Source of the DNA: Deuterostichococcus epilithicus
Taxonomy: Eukaryota > Chlorophyta > Trebouxiophyceae > Prasiolales > Stichococcaceae
DNA: 64,000 nt
Reading direction: 5' to 3'
NCBI GenBank assembly: GCA_033439295.1
Contig: JAVTLE010000023.1
Coordinates: 3,198,530 to 3,262,529, forward strand
Below are positions 34,101 through 44,300 of this stretch, piece after piece. A model generated the notes under the pieces. The model made no database searches and had not been told where the DNA came from. It saw only the letters and a program-made list of their open reading frames with translations. Every line of letters begins with the position of its first letter. The first letter of the stretch is position 1. Made by a program: the position numbers and the translations under genes.

Positions 34101-34840
34101 ATGTCACTGATTGGCGCTGACCGAGGCCGGAGAGGTGGTGAATTGACGGTTGCGCCGCTCGAAGAGCATGCTTGGGTGACTCAGTGTGTGCATGCTGTGC
34201 CGCACGTGCAGCCGACCCTGTTACTTGCCATCCTCACCCCTGGCTGAGACTGGCCTTTCAGCCAGCCAGCCCCGCTGCGATTTGCTACCCAGATGCCGGA
34301 ATGCACGTGCGTGCAGCGCCTTGAGGCGGCGGTGGTGGAGGCATCCCTGGGCTGCGGCGACGGCGACGGCGAGGCAGAGGTGGCAAGCCCGACGAACGGA
34401 CGTGCGGCAGCCGACGCAAACCCCAACGTCTTGTGCGCCGGCTCGCTGTCAGGTGCAGCTCTGGACACTCCTCCTCTGAATCTTTTGAGCTTCGCATCCG
34501 CCGCCAAAAGGTGGGCGCTTACGTGCACTGCTGAGCATGCCATGCTGATGCTGTCACGGCCGTACAATGTGGCTTGGCTCCGGTTCTCGGCAATCCGAAG
34601 TCGGAGTAACGATGTGTTGCAATGTGGCTGGCGCCAGGCTTCCGGATGGCGGCCGAGGGCGGCGGCGGCAGCGGCAGCTACAGCCTCGGCATCTGCTTTC
34701 TGGCGCCCGGGCTGTACCCGCTACACCTGTATGATGTTGGAGTGGTGCCTGGAGCAGCAAATGGCTGCGACAGCCGCAGGCAGCAGACGAATGGCGCAGC
34801 AGGGGTCTCCGCACACGCTCTGCACGTGCTTGTGCAGTAA
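22139..34840 (+). CDS. TRS120: TRS120/TRAPPC9-like subunit of the TRAPPII trafficking complex
   Basis: Homologue of plant TRS120, a TRAPPII tethering subunit acting at the trans-Golgi and cell plate. I place 28 exons: 22139-22213, 22391-22465, 22639-22743, 22896-23029, 23198-23304, 23647-23855, 24153-24329, 24727-24837, 24997-25119, 25330-25398, 25631-25780, 26658-26895, 27217-27394, 27564-27679, 27897-28039, 28439-28618, 29327-29441, 29865-30025, 30823-about 31070, 31286-31400, 31738-31875, 32076-32315, 32451-32687, 32887-33181, 33630-33770, 33949-34091, 34293-34452, 34638-34840; about 1460 residues (Arabidopsis about 1190). Diagnostic blocks: AEIRVAIVPVGEMPDE, RSFYTEAQKSPFKALPW, VRCFAFEPSD, KALGDYSLMAGSPVDA, GPFIFTPFSARRE, VVAPLPLLTATLEV, LPLGRRLSVPVHLLL, CFLAPGLYPLHLYDVG. 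Introns 8 and 25 have GC donors (24838, 33771). Three introns carry a dispersed repeat and several hold decayed exon copies. Exon 19's end is unresolved because of Ns. Confidence 0.92.
23557..23594 (+). pseudogene. Decayed copy of TRS120 exon 6 segment in intron 5
   Basis: This intronic stretch matches exon bases around 23674-23711 at about 33 of 38 positions and still reads AEVVVHDLAAGL against AEVVMHDLAAGL in the real exon. It has no acceptor that keeps frame, so it looks like a non-functional duplicate. Confidence 0.75.
23926..23997 (+). pseudogene. Decayed tandem copy of the 3' end of TRS120 exon 6, with its donor
   Basis: Strong similarity to 23802-23872, the end of exon 6 plus its splice donor (GAC then GTGCGC in the real copy, GAT then GTGCGC here). 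The copies lie about 124 bp apart in direct order, a tandem duplication whose second copy has decayed inside intron 6. A shorter echo of the exon 7 start (GGCGGCTGCAGAAGG) lies at 24082-24096. Confidence 0.8.
25878..25918 (+). pseudogene. Probable decayed copy of the end of TRS120 exon 11
   Basis: Resembles 25744-25784 (end of exon 11 and its donor) at roughly three quarters of positions, including a matching GTGAG at the donor site. Weaker than the other exon echoes. Confidence 0.5.
26098..26483 (+). repeat. Dispersed intronic repeat, copy A
   Basis: In TRS120 intron 11. Shares with copies B and C the ordered landmarks GAGTTGACA, GTTGACACGAAA, a TGCAGGACTGCC block, CAGCAGACTCCGCGAA, GGTCTTTCAGC, ATGGCCTCGCCGCGAG and CGGCAGCTCGGCAG. 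This is the most diverged copy, with a degenerate 3' end. No coding capacity seen. Confidence 0.8.
28738..29165 (+). repeat. Dispersed intronic repeat, copy B
   Basis: In TRS120 intron 16, same orientation as copies A and C. Has both an 5' module (about 28770-28856) and a related 3' module (about 29094-29162), each containing GAC-rich half-sites, a CAGGAYTGCYGGTGCAG core and a GAGTCAACCT or AGTCAACCT ending. Confidence 0.85.
30187..30604 (+). repeat. Dispersed intronic repeat, copy C
   Basis: In TRS120 intron 18. Closest to copy B (long shared stretches such as TTTGGGCAGCAGACTCCGC and TGCTTGGACGGCCGGCAGCT). Its 5' module (30208-30296) and 3' module (30513-30600) are imperfect direct repeats of one another of about 85 nt. 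Confidence 0.85.
30893..30935. other. Undetermined bases in TRS120 exon 19
   Basis: Ns at 30893, 30917, 30923 and 30934-30935 lie in an extremely GC-rich exon. The frame before them (EDVFAPPVG) and after (RLANRGRLPVTSAAATVVV) is the same, but beyond 31040 two frames compete (WANAPEGAAR or KGPPVKFDAVAQML), so the exon end and the phase into the next exon are uncertain. Confidence 0.8.
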
Positions 34841-35473
34841 AGGCTTTGGCAGCTTGAAATGTTGAAGGTACATGGGTTGGGAGGTTGGGTGGTCTATAAA
34901 TAACAGCGATCAAGCTCGTGGTTTCATCATGTGTCACAATGAGATGCTCGGTTTCCAATCACCACTTCAAGCGCATGCTGACCATTCATGGCAGAAGCTG
35001 AGCCGTGTCACGGGCTGTAGCGGCTGCCACTCCACACTCGATAGAAAAGCTACTAGTTCTTATGCCACAAAATCATCTGAAGGAGGCAAACTAAGGAGTG
35101 CAGCTGCTGGCGTCACTACCCGCTCCGCCATGCATGAACATCCTGATAGCGTCGCCTCACATTTTCAAGCACTTACATAAATACAGATATTCTTTGCCGA
35201 GCCGCTCGCTGCCGGCCCCAGCTTGGACCCCTCGGCCTAGAGGCTTGACTGTGCTATAGCGTGTCCGCCGCTCGCCGCCGCACCCTTGCTACTGCAGCTT
35301 TGTTGCTGACCCCTTAGTAGATGCTCACACTTTGCTGAGCCTGGGACGTGATGCCGGGAAAAGCAAAGCGCCGACTCCAGCGCCCGGACTGAGAGGAGGC
35401 ACTCTGCGCGCTGCCTTCAGGGCAGGGCTTCCCTGTGCCCCGCCCTGCTGAGTTGTGCCCTCCTCGGCCGGCA
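34841..35473. other. Convergent intergenic, TRS120 and SEC14-like genes
   Basis: About 630 bp, visibly less GC-rich than the flanking exons. It contains a consensus TATAAATA at 34895-34902 followed by an 84-codon open frame (34929-35180) whose product resembles nothing I know; I do not call it a gene. Confidence 0.5.
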
Positions 35474-37662
35474 TCAGGCGGTGACGGCGGCTGCGCTGCC
35501 GTTAGCCAGGAACGCTGCCGCTTGCTTCTGAAGGGGCACGAGCTGCGCCTTGCCGCCAAACTCCTCTGGCAGCTCCTGCGGCCACACATGATCACATTCG
35601 GCAGGGTATTGGCGGTGGTGGATGTGGTCAGGAAAATTCCAGGTCAAACTCTGCTGTCTGCTTTAGTGAACAAATCGTCCTAGTGTCTAACCCTCCTCCC
35701 CTCTCTCTCTCCCTCACACTGTCATCGTATCACTGTTCTTCAGAATCGATTATAACACCACAACTTCCAAATCGTCACTCGGAATATGCCAAGGGGATCA
35801 GGACCGGGTGTAACAGTCATCGCCGTGACCCTGCCAGCAGCTTTCAGGAACCAAGGCCACGATCGACTGCCCACAGCATGCTGTGATTCACCCCGGGCAC
35901 ATCCATTTCAACATGGAGACTGCACGCACTGCTCCAGTCCTAACAGTGCCGTCACGCACCTCGGGGTCGAAGTTGCTGCGCAGCTGCGTGGGGTCGCTGG
36001 CGTACACGAACTGCACCTTCTTCAGCGTCTCCGCCTCAATGAACGGCGACACGCACTTCCAAAGGCCCCTGCATACCAAAGGGGCCAGGCCGCTCGACTT
36101 GTTGTGCGCTGGCGCAGGTCCAGCCGAGCCCCGGTGAGCATCCGGTTCGTCAAGCTGTGCACCATGACCATCACCAAGAAACGAGTAGGACCATGGTAGC
36201 GCGCATGCATTGGGCATAAGAGATCGGGCAAAAGTCCCGGCAAAAAGCGCACCAGAAGATGAAGGGGGCGTCAAACATGAACAGGACGCCCATGCGCTCC
36301 GGGTAGTGGTTGGCCAGCGTGTCAAACACCGACCGCGTGATCGGCACGTCCAGGTTGGAGATGCCCAGGCCTGCAGACGCATGGTGTGCAGCCGTTGAGC
36401 CGACAGCACCAGGACACTCGACAATGCGACGCTGCGCCAAGCAACGGCGTCAAGCCTTGGTGTCGTTGCATGGGTGCGCCCATCTGCCACGCAGACGAGC
36501 CAGCGGAGAAGCACACCTCGCAGGTCGAAGATGATGCACAGCTGACCGTCCGGATTGAGCGAATAGTCCACCTGCGGGAAACAGCACGGACCAATGTCAG
36601 CATATGATGCCAGCAGATGCGCAATAAAGGGCATCTGGTCCAGTTGCAGTACAGAGTGGCATTTGATCCGATCAATGCAAGAGGTCCACAGGAGGCACAG
36701 AGTGTGATGCCATCGCTCGCCTGCTCGCAGGCGCGGTCGAGCGCGTAGCAGATGCAGCGCTTGCACTCGTCCACTTTGCGCTGGCTGACGATGTGGTTGG
36801 AGGCCGTCACAACGATGCAGGGCCGCCCCGCCTTGTCGCGGCCTTGCAGGTACACCTTATCCGCGTCCAGCTCGTTCTGCACCTCCGACTGCAGGCAGTC
36901 AGGGCGGCAGCTTGCCCCCGCGTGCCCGCCGCACCACGTCAAGGTGTCACAGGCTCTGACAGCGGTGGGGAGCTGGGCGCCTCGTGGGTGCGCTGTGCAT
37001 GCAACAGCTGCACGAGGGTGCTCTCGGAGCCGGTCAAGAGGCACATGAGGCATGAGCATGTGCCGCCGCTCTTGTCACGGCGGCGCTTCAGCAAACCCAT
37101 GGGCATTGCCAGCAGCAATGCGATATTCGGCCCACTCACAAGGCTGGGCTGAACGTGGGCGCACTGCGCATGGAGCTCACAGCACGCGGATAGTCTCACG
37201 GTGAGAGGCTTGGTGGCCCGTCGGCAATCTGTGGCTGCGAGCGCATCAGGCAGGTGATCTACCACGAAGGCGGTGATGCGCCTAGAGGAGTCACTCACCT
37301 CGTCGATGCGACCGTTAGGCGCGATGTGCACCCGCCATTTCGCGTGCTCTCGCAGCCGCTTCTCTGCTTTATCGAGCACCCAATTGTCTGCCCTGAGCCA
37401 CCGCCGGAGGCACGCATCGTCCAGCTGCTCCCCGCCCTGTACGGATCAGAACATATGTCGCCGACGAGCATCAAAATAATGCGGCGCAAAGGCAGGTGGA
37501 TCCAGCATATGTAGCGTGCACGGAAGGCATGGTGTTCATATTGGAAACTGACGAGAATAGCACCTGCACCAGGTCGCGCTCGACTGCACCATCAGGCTGT
37601 GCCAGGCGTTCCCTGAGGGTGGCTACGAGCTGCCCATGGCTGGGAGCCTCCAGGCTGGGCAT
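35474..37662 (-). CDS. SEC14-like CRAL-TRIO lipid-transfer protein
   Basis: Phosphatidylinositol/lipid-transfer family (SEC14, CRAL-TRIO), a cytosolic carrier at membranes. Exons 37662-37570, 37436-37299, 36888-36721, 36571-36517, 36370-36253, 36068-35960, 35575-35474 join in phase to 260 residues. CRAL_TRIO_N helices: CLRRWLRADNWVLDKAEKRL and EHAKWRVHI. Lipid-binding domain: YLQGRDKAGRPCIVVTASNH, DGQLCIIFDLRGLGISNLDV, HYPERMGVLFMFDAPFIFW, VSPFIEAETLKKVQFV, then ELPEEFGGKAQLVP at the end. Length is that of the short single-domain plant and algal members. Intron 3 starts with GCGAGC (donor 36720); the only nearby GT is out of phase. Divergent from the KUP gene and convergent with TRS120, with no functional link evident. 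Confidence 0.93.
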
Positions 37663-38336
37663 CGCAATATTGCGCGGGAAGTGCGTCTGCGATCTAGCAA
37701 TGGGGGTACAGCCAAGTAAAAACTCAACGTTGAAGGCACTATCAGAGAAGCGTTCCCTCGGCGTGACCGGCCGGCAGTGCTCTGTGCCGCTCTAGGGCAG
37801 AGGTATCAAGTGACCCGCACCTGTGGACTGCGGAGACTCTACAGCGGTTGTTACGAGATCGGGATTTACAGAGCGATAACTCAGCGTAGAGTCTCCTGAC
37901 GAGAGGGCGTAACTTCTGAAATGACTGAGGATGACGAAGCAAAAAACCCTTCTTAAAAATTTGTTAGCCCGTCAACCTGCCTTGAACGAATTTCAAAGTA
38001 TCAGGAACCCTGCCAGGCAAACCATTCTGGCCTTCCGACCACGGGGACGTGTGGCTGCTCCTGGCGTAACCAGACCAGATGCAGAGTTGTCGCTGGTCTC
38101 AGTTGCGATCGCCTGGGATCCCGGTGCTCGTCTGATCGTCTCCGACCCCAAGTAGCTGGCGGTCGGGGGAGGAGACGCCATACAAGGTCCGGGAAGCCCA
38201 CGTTGGTGTATTCATGACACTGAACTTGACGGCAGGGGCCAGTGCATCCTGGCACCTGACATGCCTGCGCCTTATGCCGTCAGAAGAGTCACGTCCTGGC
38301 GCGTGTGCGTTTGCCAGGCCCTGCGCACCGGCCACG
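37663..38336. other. Divergent promoter interval, SEC14-like and KUP genes
   Basis: About 670 bp between divergent start codons, relatively AT-rich in its middle (37920-37990). A perfect 11-bp inverted repeat (GGAGACTCTAC at 37832-37842 and its complement at 37886-37896) lies here. No TATA box recognised. Confidence 0.55.
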
Positions 38337-41300
38337 ATGGCCAATGATGTCGGAGTCGAAGCGTCCTCTGCCGGCGCCCGGGCAAAGGCCCAGCCGCAGG
38401 CGAAGCGCGCCGGCAACCTGTCTCTGGGTACGGACACGGACCTCGAGGGCCAGCACAAGCCCAGATCCAGAGTGAGGGCCCTCTCCTGCTCTGAGTTCCG
38501 TATGCCAGCATGCACCCAGCAGACAACATTTCGCCCTGCTGCGGCCAAAGCAACGCTCGCTTGCTCTAGAAAATCGCCTCAAGGCGCTTTCAAAGCCGTT
38601 GAATTTCCTTCTAAAACCGCTAGGCTGCCGGCGCCCACGTTTCTGCGAAAAGCTTGCAGTTTGCTGCTGCTGATGGCGTGCTGCCGAATGACAACAGAAA
38701 CTCAGCAGGCAGCCGCCCCAACTGCACGGCACAGAAACTTACGTAGCTTGTATCCATTCATTGCGACATACAGAATCGAATGTCTAGGGTGTACTGCGTG
38801 CTGCAGAGCTCAGCTTCCTGGCAGGCTGTGCTGTTGATGCCAATGCACGTGCAGTAGTGACAGCAACATCTCTGGCCCGGGGTAGAGGGTGATGCGTTTC
38901 AATCACAGCCCTGTGAATCGTCGCGTATGCCACAACGCCCTTGTCTGCCATGCAGCGCCTCTGGAACGCACAGCTCCTGGGGTGCGCAGGCGCTGCGCAA
39001 TACAATTGCCTGATACAGGTGATGGTCACCTCCTTCCAAACTTTTCTTGCCAGCTATGTCAAAATGACGGCAGCCTTTTCCGTGCACCCGCAGAAGCAGT
39101 ACACGATGTGGACGCTGCTGCTGGCGTGGCAGTCGCTCGGCGTCGTGTACGGCGATGTTGGGTGGGCAATTTTTTCCTGCTGCTGCGTCATTGCAGCTGT
39201 GCATAATGATGCGACGCTTTGGCGTCACTGAAGGTAGCAGCCAGCGTCGGCTGCTCGTGCTTCACATCTGTGACATCGCGTAAGCACATTTAAGTCAAGG
39301 CTGAGCGACTGGTTATTGTTGTTTCCAGCACATCGCCGCTCTATGTATTTGCCAGCATCTTCACCGAGCCTCCGACGCCCAAGGACCTGGTGGGTGACCC
39401 CAGCCGCTTACCGCGCAACGATGGGCACCCTGCCTGCTGCCTGTGCGCGCGGATGGATCTGCTGAGCGCGGGCGGCAATATGCTTAACACGGTTCATGAT
39501 GTCGGCGCAGGTCGGCGCAACCTCTCTGATCATCTGGAGCATAACCGCCCTCGTTCTGCTGAAGTACTGCATGGTGGTCTTGAGAGCGGATGACCACGGG
39601 CAAGGTGTGACCTCTCCCGGACCAGCAGATGCAAACCTTGCCATGAATCAAGTTAGTAACCGCATGCTGGTTGCCTGGATGTTCATCCAAGTTTTACCGA
39701 TATCTGCACCGAAGCATTCGTGTCATGTTGCGCAGGCGGCACCTTTGCGCTGTACTCGCAGCTGCGGCGGCAGGGGACGAAGGCCGCACGTGACGACAAG
39801 GCGGCTCTGCAAGTGGCCACGCCGGACTGGCGGCAGCGGCTGATCGAGGGCAAGCTCACCCAGCAAGTCCTCCGCGTCCTCGTCGTGCTCGGTGAGGCCA
39901 GCTTCGTACCCATCTCCATGCATCATATCGGAACTGTTGCATCGACCCGTGATCGGGGTTGCACACGCTTGATGTAGGACCGCCTGTGCGGCTGCCTGGC
40001 AGTGCTATGGGTAGCCACCGCTCTGCTGCACGATATCGCAGGTGTCGGCGCCATCATGGGTGACGGCGTGCTCACGCCTGTGAGTGACCCCACTCTGCAC
40101 GCATTGCGCGTCTGGGAACGGGCACCAATTTGCTTCTGGAGAGTGCCTGCAGACAACATGTACACATCAGCAGCTCCTTGAAGCGAGCGTACGGCGCCAT
40201 GGCGTGCCCTTGCTGAGCCTGCCTGCGCTTGCACCAGGCCATCAGCGTCGTGTCCGCCTGCGAGGGGCTGTCCGTCGCAACCTCCTCCATCACCCGCAGT
40301 GAGTGTTCGGCGCTGATCGTGCACAAACTGCTGATGTTCGTTGATCAAGGCTGCGCATCAGTACTATGCCATCACCTTTGCCGACGATGCGCCTACCTTG
40401 ATGACAACGTTTGACCGTGTGCCCAACAGGCGACATCGTGGGCATCGCCTGCGGCATTCTTGTGGTGCTCTTCCTCATTCAGCGCTGGGGGACGAGCAAG
40501 ATCGCGATCGTCTTCTCCCCAATAGCCACTGTCTGGTGAGGACTCGAGGACGCCATAATGCAACTCCATGCCGCAGCCGCTGTGTTGGGACAAGCGTGTC
40601 CTCGGAGCCCTGCAGTGTGCCACGCTTGTTCAAATATCGGTACTGCTGTGCTCACCTCTGATTGGCCTGGCCGCCGGCAGGTTCACATGCAACTTCGTCA
40701 TCGGCCTGTACAACATCTTCAAGTACCAGCCCGGCATTTTCAAGGTGCAGCGCCTGATGTGGCCTGCACACATGATGCAGCGCTGCTCTGCCTGCTTCGG
40801 TCATGCGATGACAGGGCGGGCAATCACAGCAGTTGCACCAGGTGCACATAGGCTGCTGCGCCTGCAGAGGCTAGCAAACCCGTGGCCCATGCTACACAGG
40901 CGCTGTCGCCGCATTACCTTTTTGAGTATCTGGTCAACGGCGGCAAAATTGGATGGGAGAGCCTGGCAGGAGTCCTACTCTGCTTCACGGTGCGTGAACA
41001 AGAGCCTCTTCTGCTTCCGTCAGCGGGGGGACCCCAGACTAGCTGGAGCCATGCTGCCAGATTGCCACGCCTAAGGTGTGACACCAAGGCCACACGCGCT
41101 GCTGCAACCTGCAGGGTACCGAGGCACTGTTTGCCGACCTGGGCCACTTCAACAGGCATGCCACTTTGTCTCCTTCCAACGGCTGCATGATGCGTCTGCG
41201 CAAGCTTCCAGTGGGCTGGCTGCCATGTTCATGAAGGAGTTGATTCAGAATTTGCCGTCACGCCGGCCATGTACGAGTGTCATGCTGTGCATCGCATCTC

Positions 41301-44300
41301 ACAGCTGCAAGCTCCTTAGCCATGTGCTCTTGGCCTCTGGCGCACAGGCACGCCATCCAGATCGCCTTTCTCTGCCTGGTGTACCCCTCGCTGTTGATCA
41401 CCTACCTCGGCCAGGCGGCGTATCTCACGGTACGTAGGACATCTGGCGGTGCATCTCGTCTCTATCGCTTGCATGTTTGACGCAAGGCGGCCTTGTTCCG
41501 CTTGCAACTCCTGCCCTGCCATACGCCAGTCCCTAACACAGCACCGACAGCAAGGTCGATGCTATGGTGGCACTGCTTTCTCCGCACAGGTGCACCCCGA
41601 GAACGTTTCTTCCACCTACTTCAAGGCCCTCCCGGGCTGGTGAGGCGCCCTTATCTCCACCCTCGCTTGTGAAAGACATGTGCGCCGCCCGGCAGTGTCT
41701 CGCAGGCGCCGTCCAAACATCGACACTTTACTGCAAACGCCGCTCGAATTGTTGGTGCTGGAAGACTAAATCTCCAAAGTACACCGCCATGTTGCGCAGG
41801 ACATTCTGGCCAATGTTTGTGGTTGCAACGGCCACCGCCATTGTCGCCTCGCAAGCGCTGGTCAGCGCCTTGCTTGCTGTCTTGTATCTCTTGCACTTCT
41901 GCCTTCACAGTTGACATGCCACTTCCATGGTGGTCGACGCCCACCATGGTTGTCAGTATGCCTGTGCATGCTTGGACCCTGACCCTAAAGTGCAAGTCGC
42001 CCTGCCGCAGATCTCGGCTACTTTCCAGATCGTCAAGCAGGTACAGCATCGGAAAACTTCTTTGACGACTCTGTTGCTCTCGTGCCTGGGCTGCACCGGA
42101 TTGCTGCTTTGACAGCTGACACTATCGTCATGACACGCCGAGATGGGCTTGGAAATGCATCACAGGCCATCGCCCAGGGCTTCTTCCCGCGCTTCAACGT
42201 GAAGCACACCAATGAGAAGCACGAGGGCCAGGTGTACGTCGCCGTCATCAACTACACACTGATGGCGCTGACCGTCATCGTCGTTGCCACCTTTAAGACT
42301 TCGGCCAAGATCGGCCGCGCCTACGGTGCGCATTCCCCTGCTGCGTTCATTGTGTTCGCCCTTTAACTGCTGTCGCTCTGATGTGTGTCGACTATGCGCG
42401 CAGGCATTGCCGTCATAGCAGACATGCTTCTGACGACGCATTTCTTGACGCTGCTGATGGTCACCGTGTGGCGAAAGCACCTGGCCCTGCCCACACTCTT
42501 CTACATGGTCTTCGCCGCCATCGAGGTCACCTTCCTGTCGTCGGCCTTGCGGAAGGCGAGCGCCCTCCCGAATGAAACCTGAGAGCATCACTCGCCAGTG
42601 TCCTGGACCTGTATTGCTGCCATCAGAACCTTTTTCCAACCGCCAGGTCCGCTTGTGCACAACAGCCAGTGTGCACTGATGCCTTCCGGGTGTACCGCCT
42701 CGCAGGTGCCCACTGGAGGATGGTTCAGTTTGATGATGGCTGCAATATACGCGTGAGACCTGCCGCTTGTTCCTCTGTCACTTGATGTTGAAGATGCACA
42801 TAGCGCGTCCGAATTTTGAAATGATGCTGTTTCTGCGCACAATGCGTTCAATGAACCCAGATGAGTAATGGTTATACACTGCGCTTGCGCAGGTACATCA
42901 TGCTGCTGTGGTTCCATGGCGCCCGCAGCAAGAGCCGGTGGGTTGCCTCCACATTCGCTTTCTTGTCAAGACGTGTCCCGGAGCATGAGCACCAGGATAC
43001 TGTGCATTCGAACTCAGGGCATTGAAGCTGCAAACGTGTCTTGGAGCCACTGAAACCGACCGTCCGTCAAGCAGCGTTGCTTGCTGCTTACCAAATATGC
43101 CGCAGCCGGGAGGGCCAAGCTCGGCAAAGTGCGAAGTGGAAGTGGGACATCCAAATGAGGGCGGACACACTGCAGGTTCTTCGAGTCCAAAAAGCGCCAG
43201 CTGGCAGACCTGCTGCGCATCCGGCACCCGCGGGCGGAGGCCATCGCAGCAAAGGCGCAACCGGCGCTCGCCGCCGCCCGGGGCAAGCTGCAGCTGGCGC
43301 TGACTGGCGTGCATGTCAAGCGCACGCCCGGGCTGGCCATCTTCTACGACGAGTCCATCTACGGCCTGCCGCACGCGCTCGTCGAGCTGGTGTGTGTGCT
43401 CTTTGACTGCCGCGTGCGAGGCCTGACTGTCAGCAGCCCCGGCATGAACACCTGTGCAAGCGTCTGTGCGAAAGCTCGTTCTCAAGGTTTGTGTGCGAAG
43501 TGACTTGCTCAAATTCTGCACCTGCCATGGCCGAGCCAGATGTCTTGCTTGGCTGTTGCATGCAGGTGACGCGGCTCCCGGTGCTGCCAGAGCTGTGTAT
43601 CTTCCTGACTAACCGCTTCTGTCCCATCCCCATGGTCCTCGCCACGGTGCGCCTCCCCGGTCGCCTCTCCTAGCCGAGCCCCGTGTGTGCCAGTATATGT
43701 CGACGGCCGGTGAAAGTCCAGTGCCCATGCACCAAGAAACCAGCACTCAGAGCACATCACAGCAGCGCCGTGCACGAAAAGCCGGATGGAAGGAGAGTCA
43801 AAGCACGCCAAGTTCTCTCACTGGCGTCATCGGTCATTACACGTTGCAGGAGCGCTTCCTGGTGGAGCAGCAGGGCCTGCCGGGCTTCTTCCACGTCGTC
43901 GCCCGCTACGGCTACAACGAGACGGTCGTGCAGGACGCCGCCTTCGTGCAGGCAAGGGACCTTTACAGATGTCGCAAGGAGGACTTGCAGCTTGTCCGGG
44001 TCTGAGCTCGATATACCTGGCCCTGGAGAGGGCTAAGATTTCTTCAACAGCTCCCCTGGCATTATCCAGGGCAGCTGAAAATGAATCCCGGCAGCGGACT
44101 CCACATCATCTTGAGTGAGCCTCACATCTCAGCCGTATGTGTGTGTGACGCTCCGCAGGACCTGCTGAAGAGTACCATGGCGCTGCTGGCGCGTACGCTG
44201 CGTATCACCATGGTGGAGTCCCAGATTTTCAAGGTACGCCCTCCATGAAGACCAAATGAGAAGACGATGCGTGCGGGCACAGCATAGCAGCGCTGGAGGG

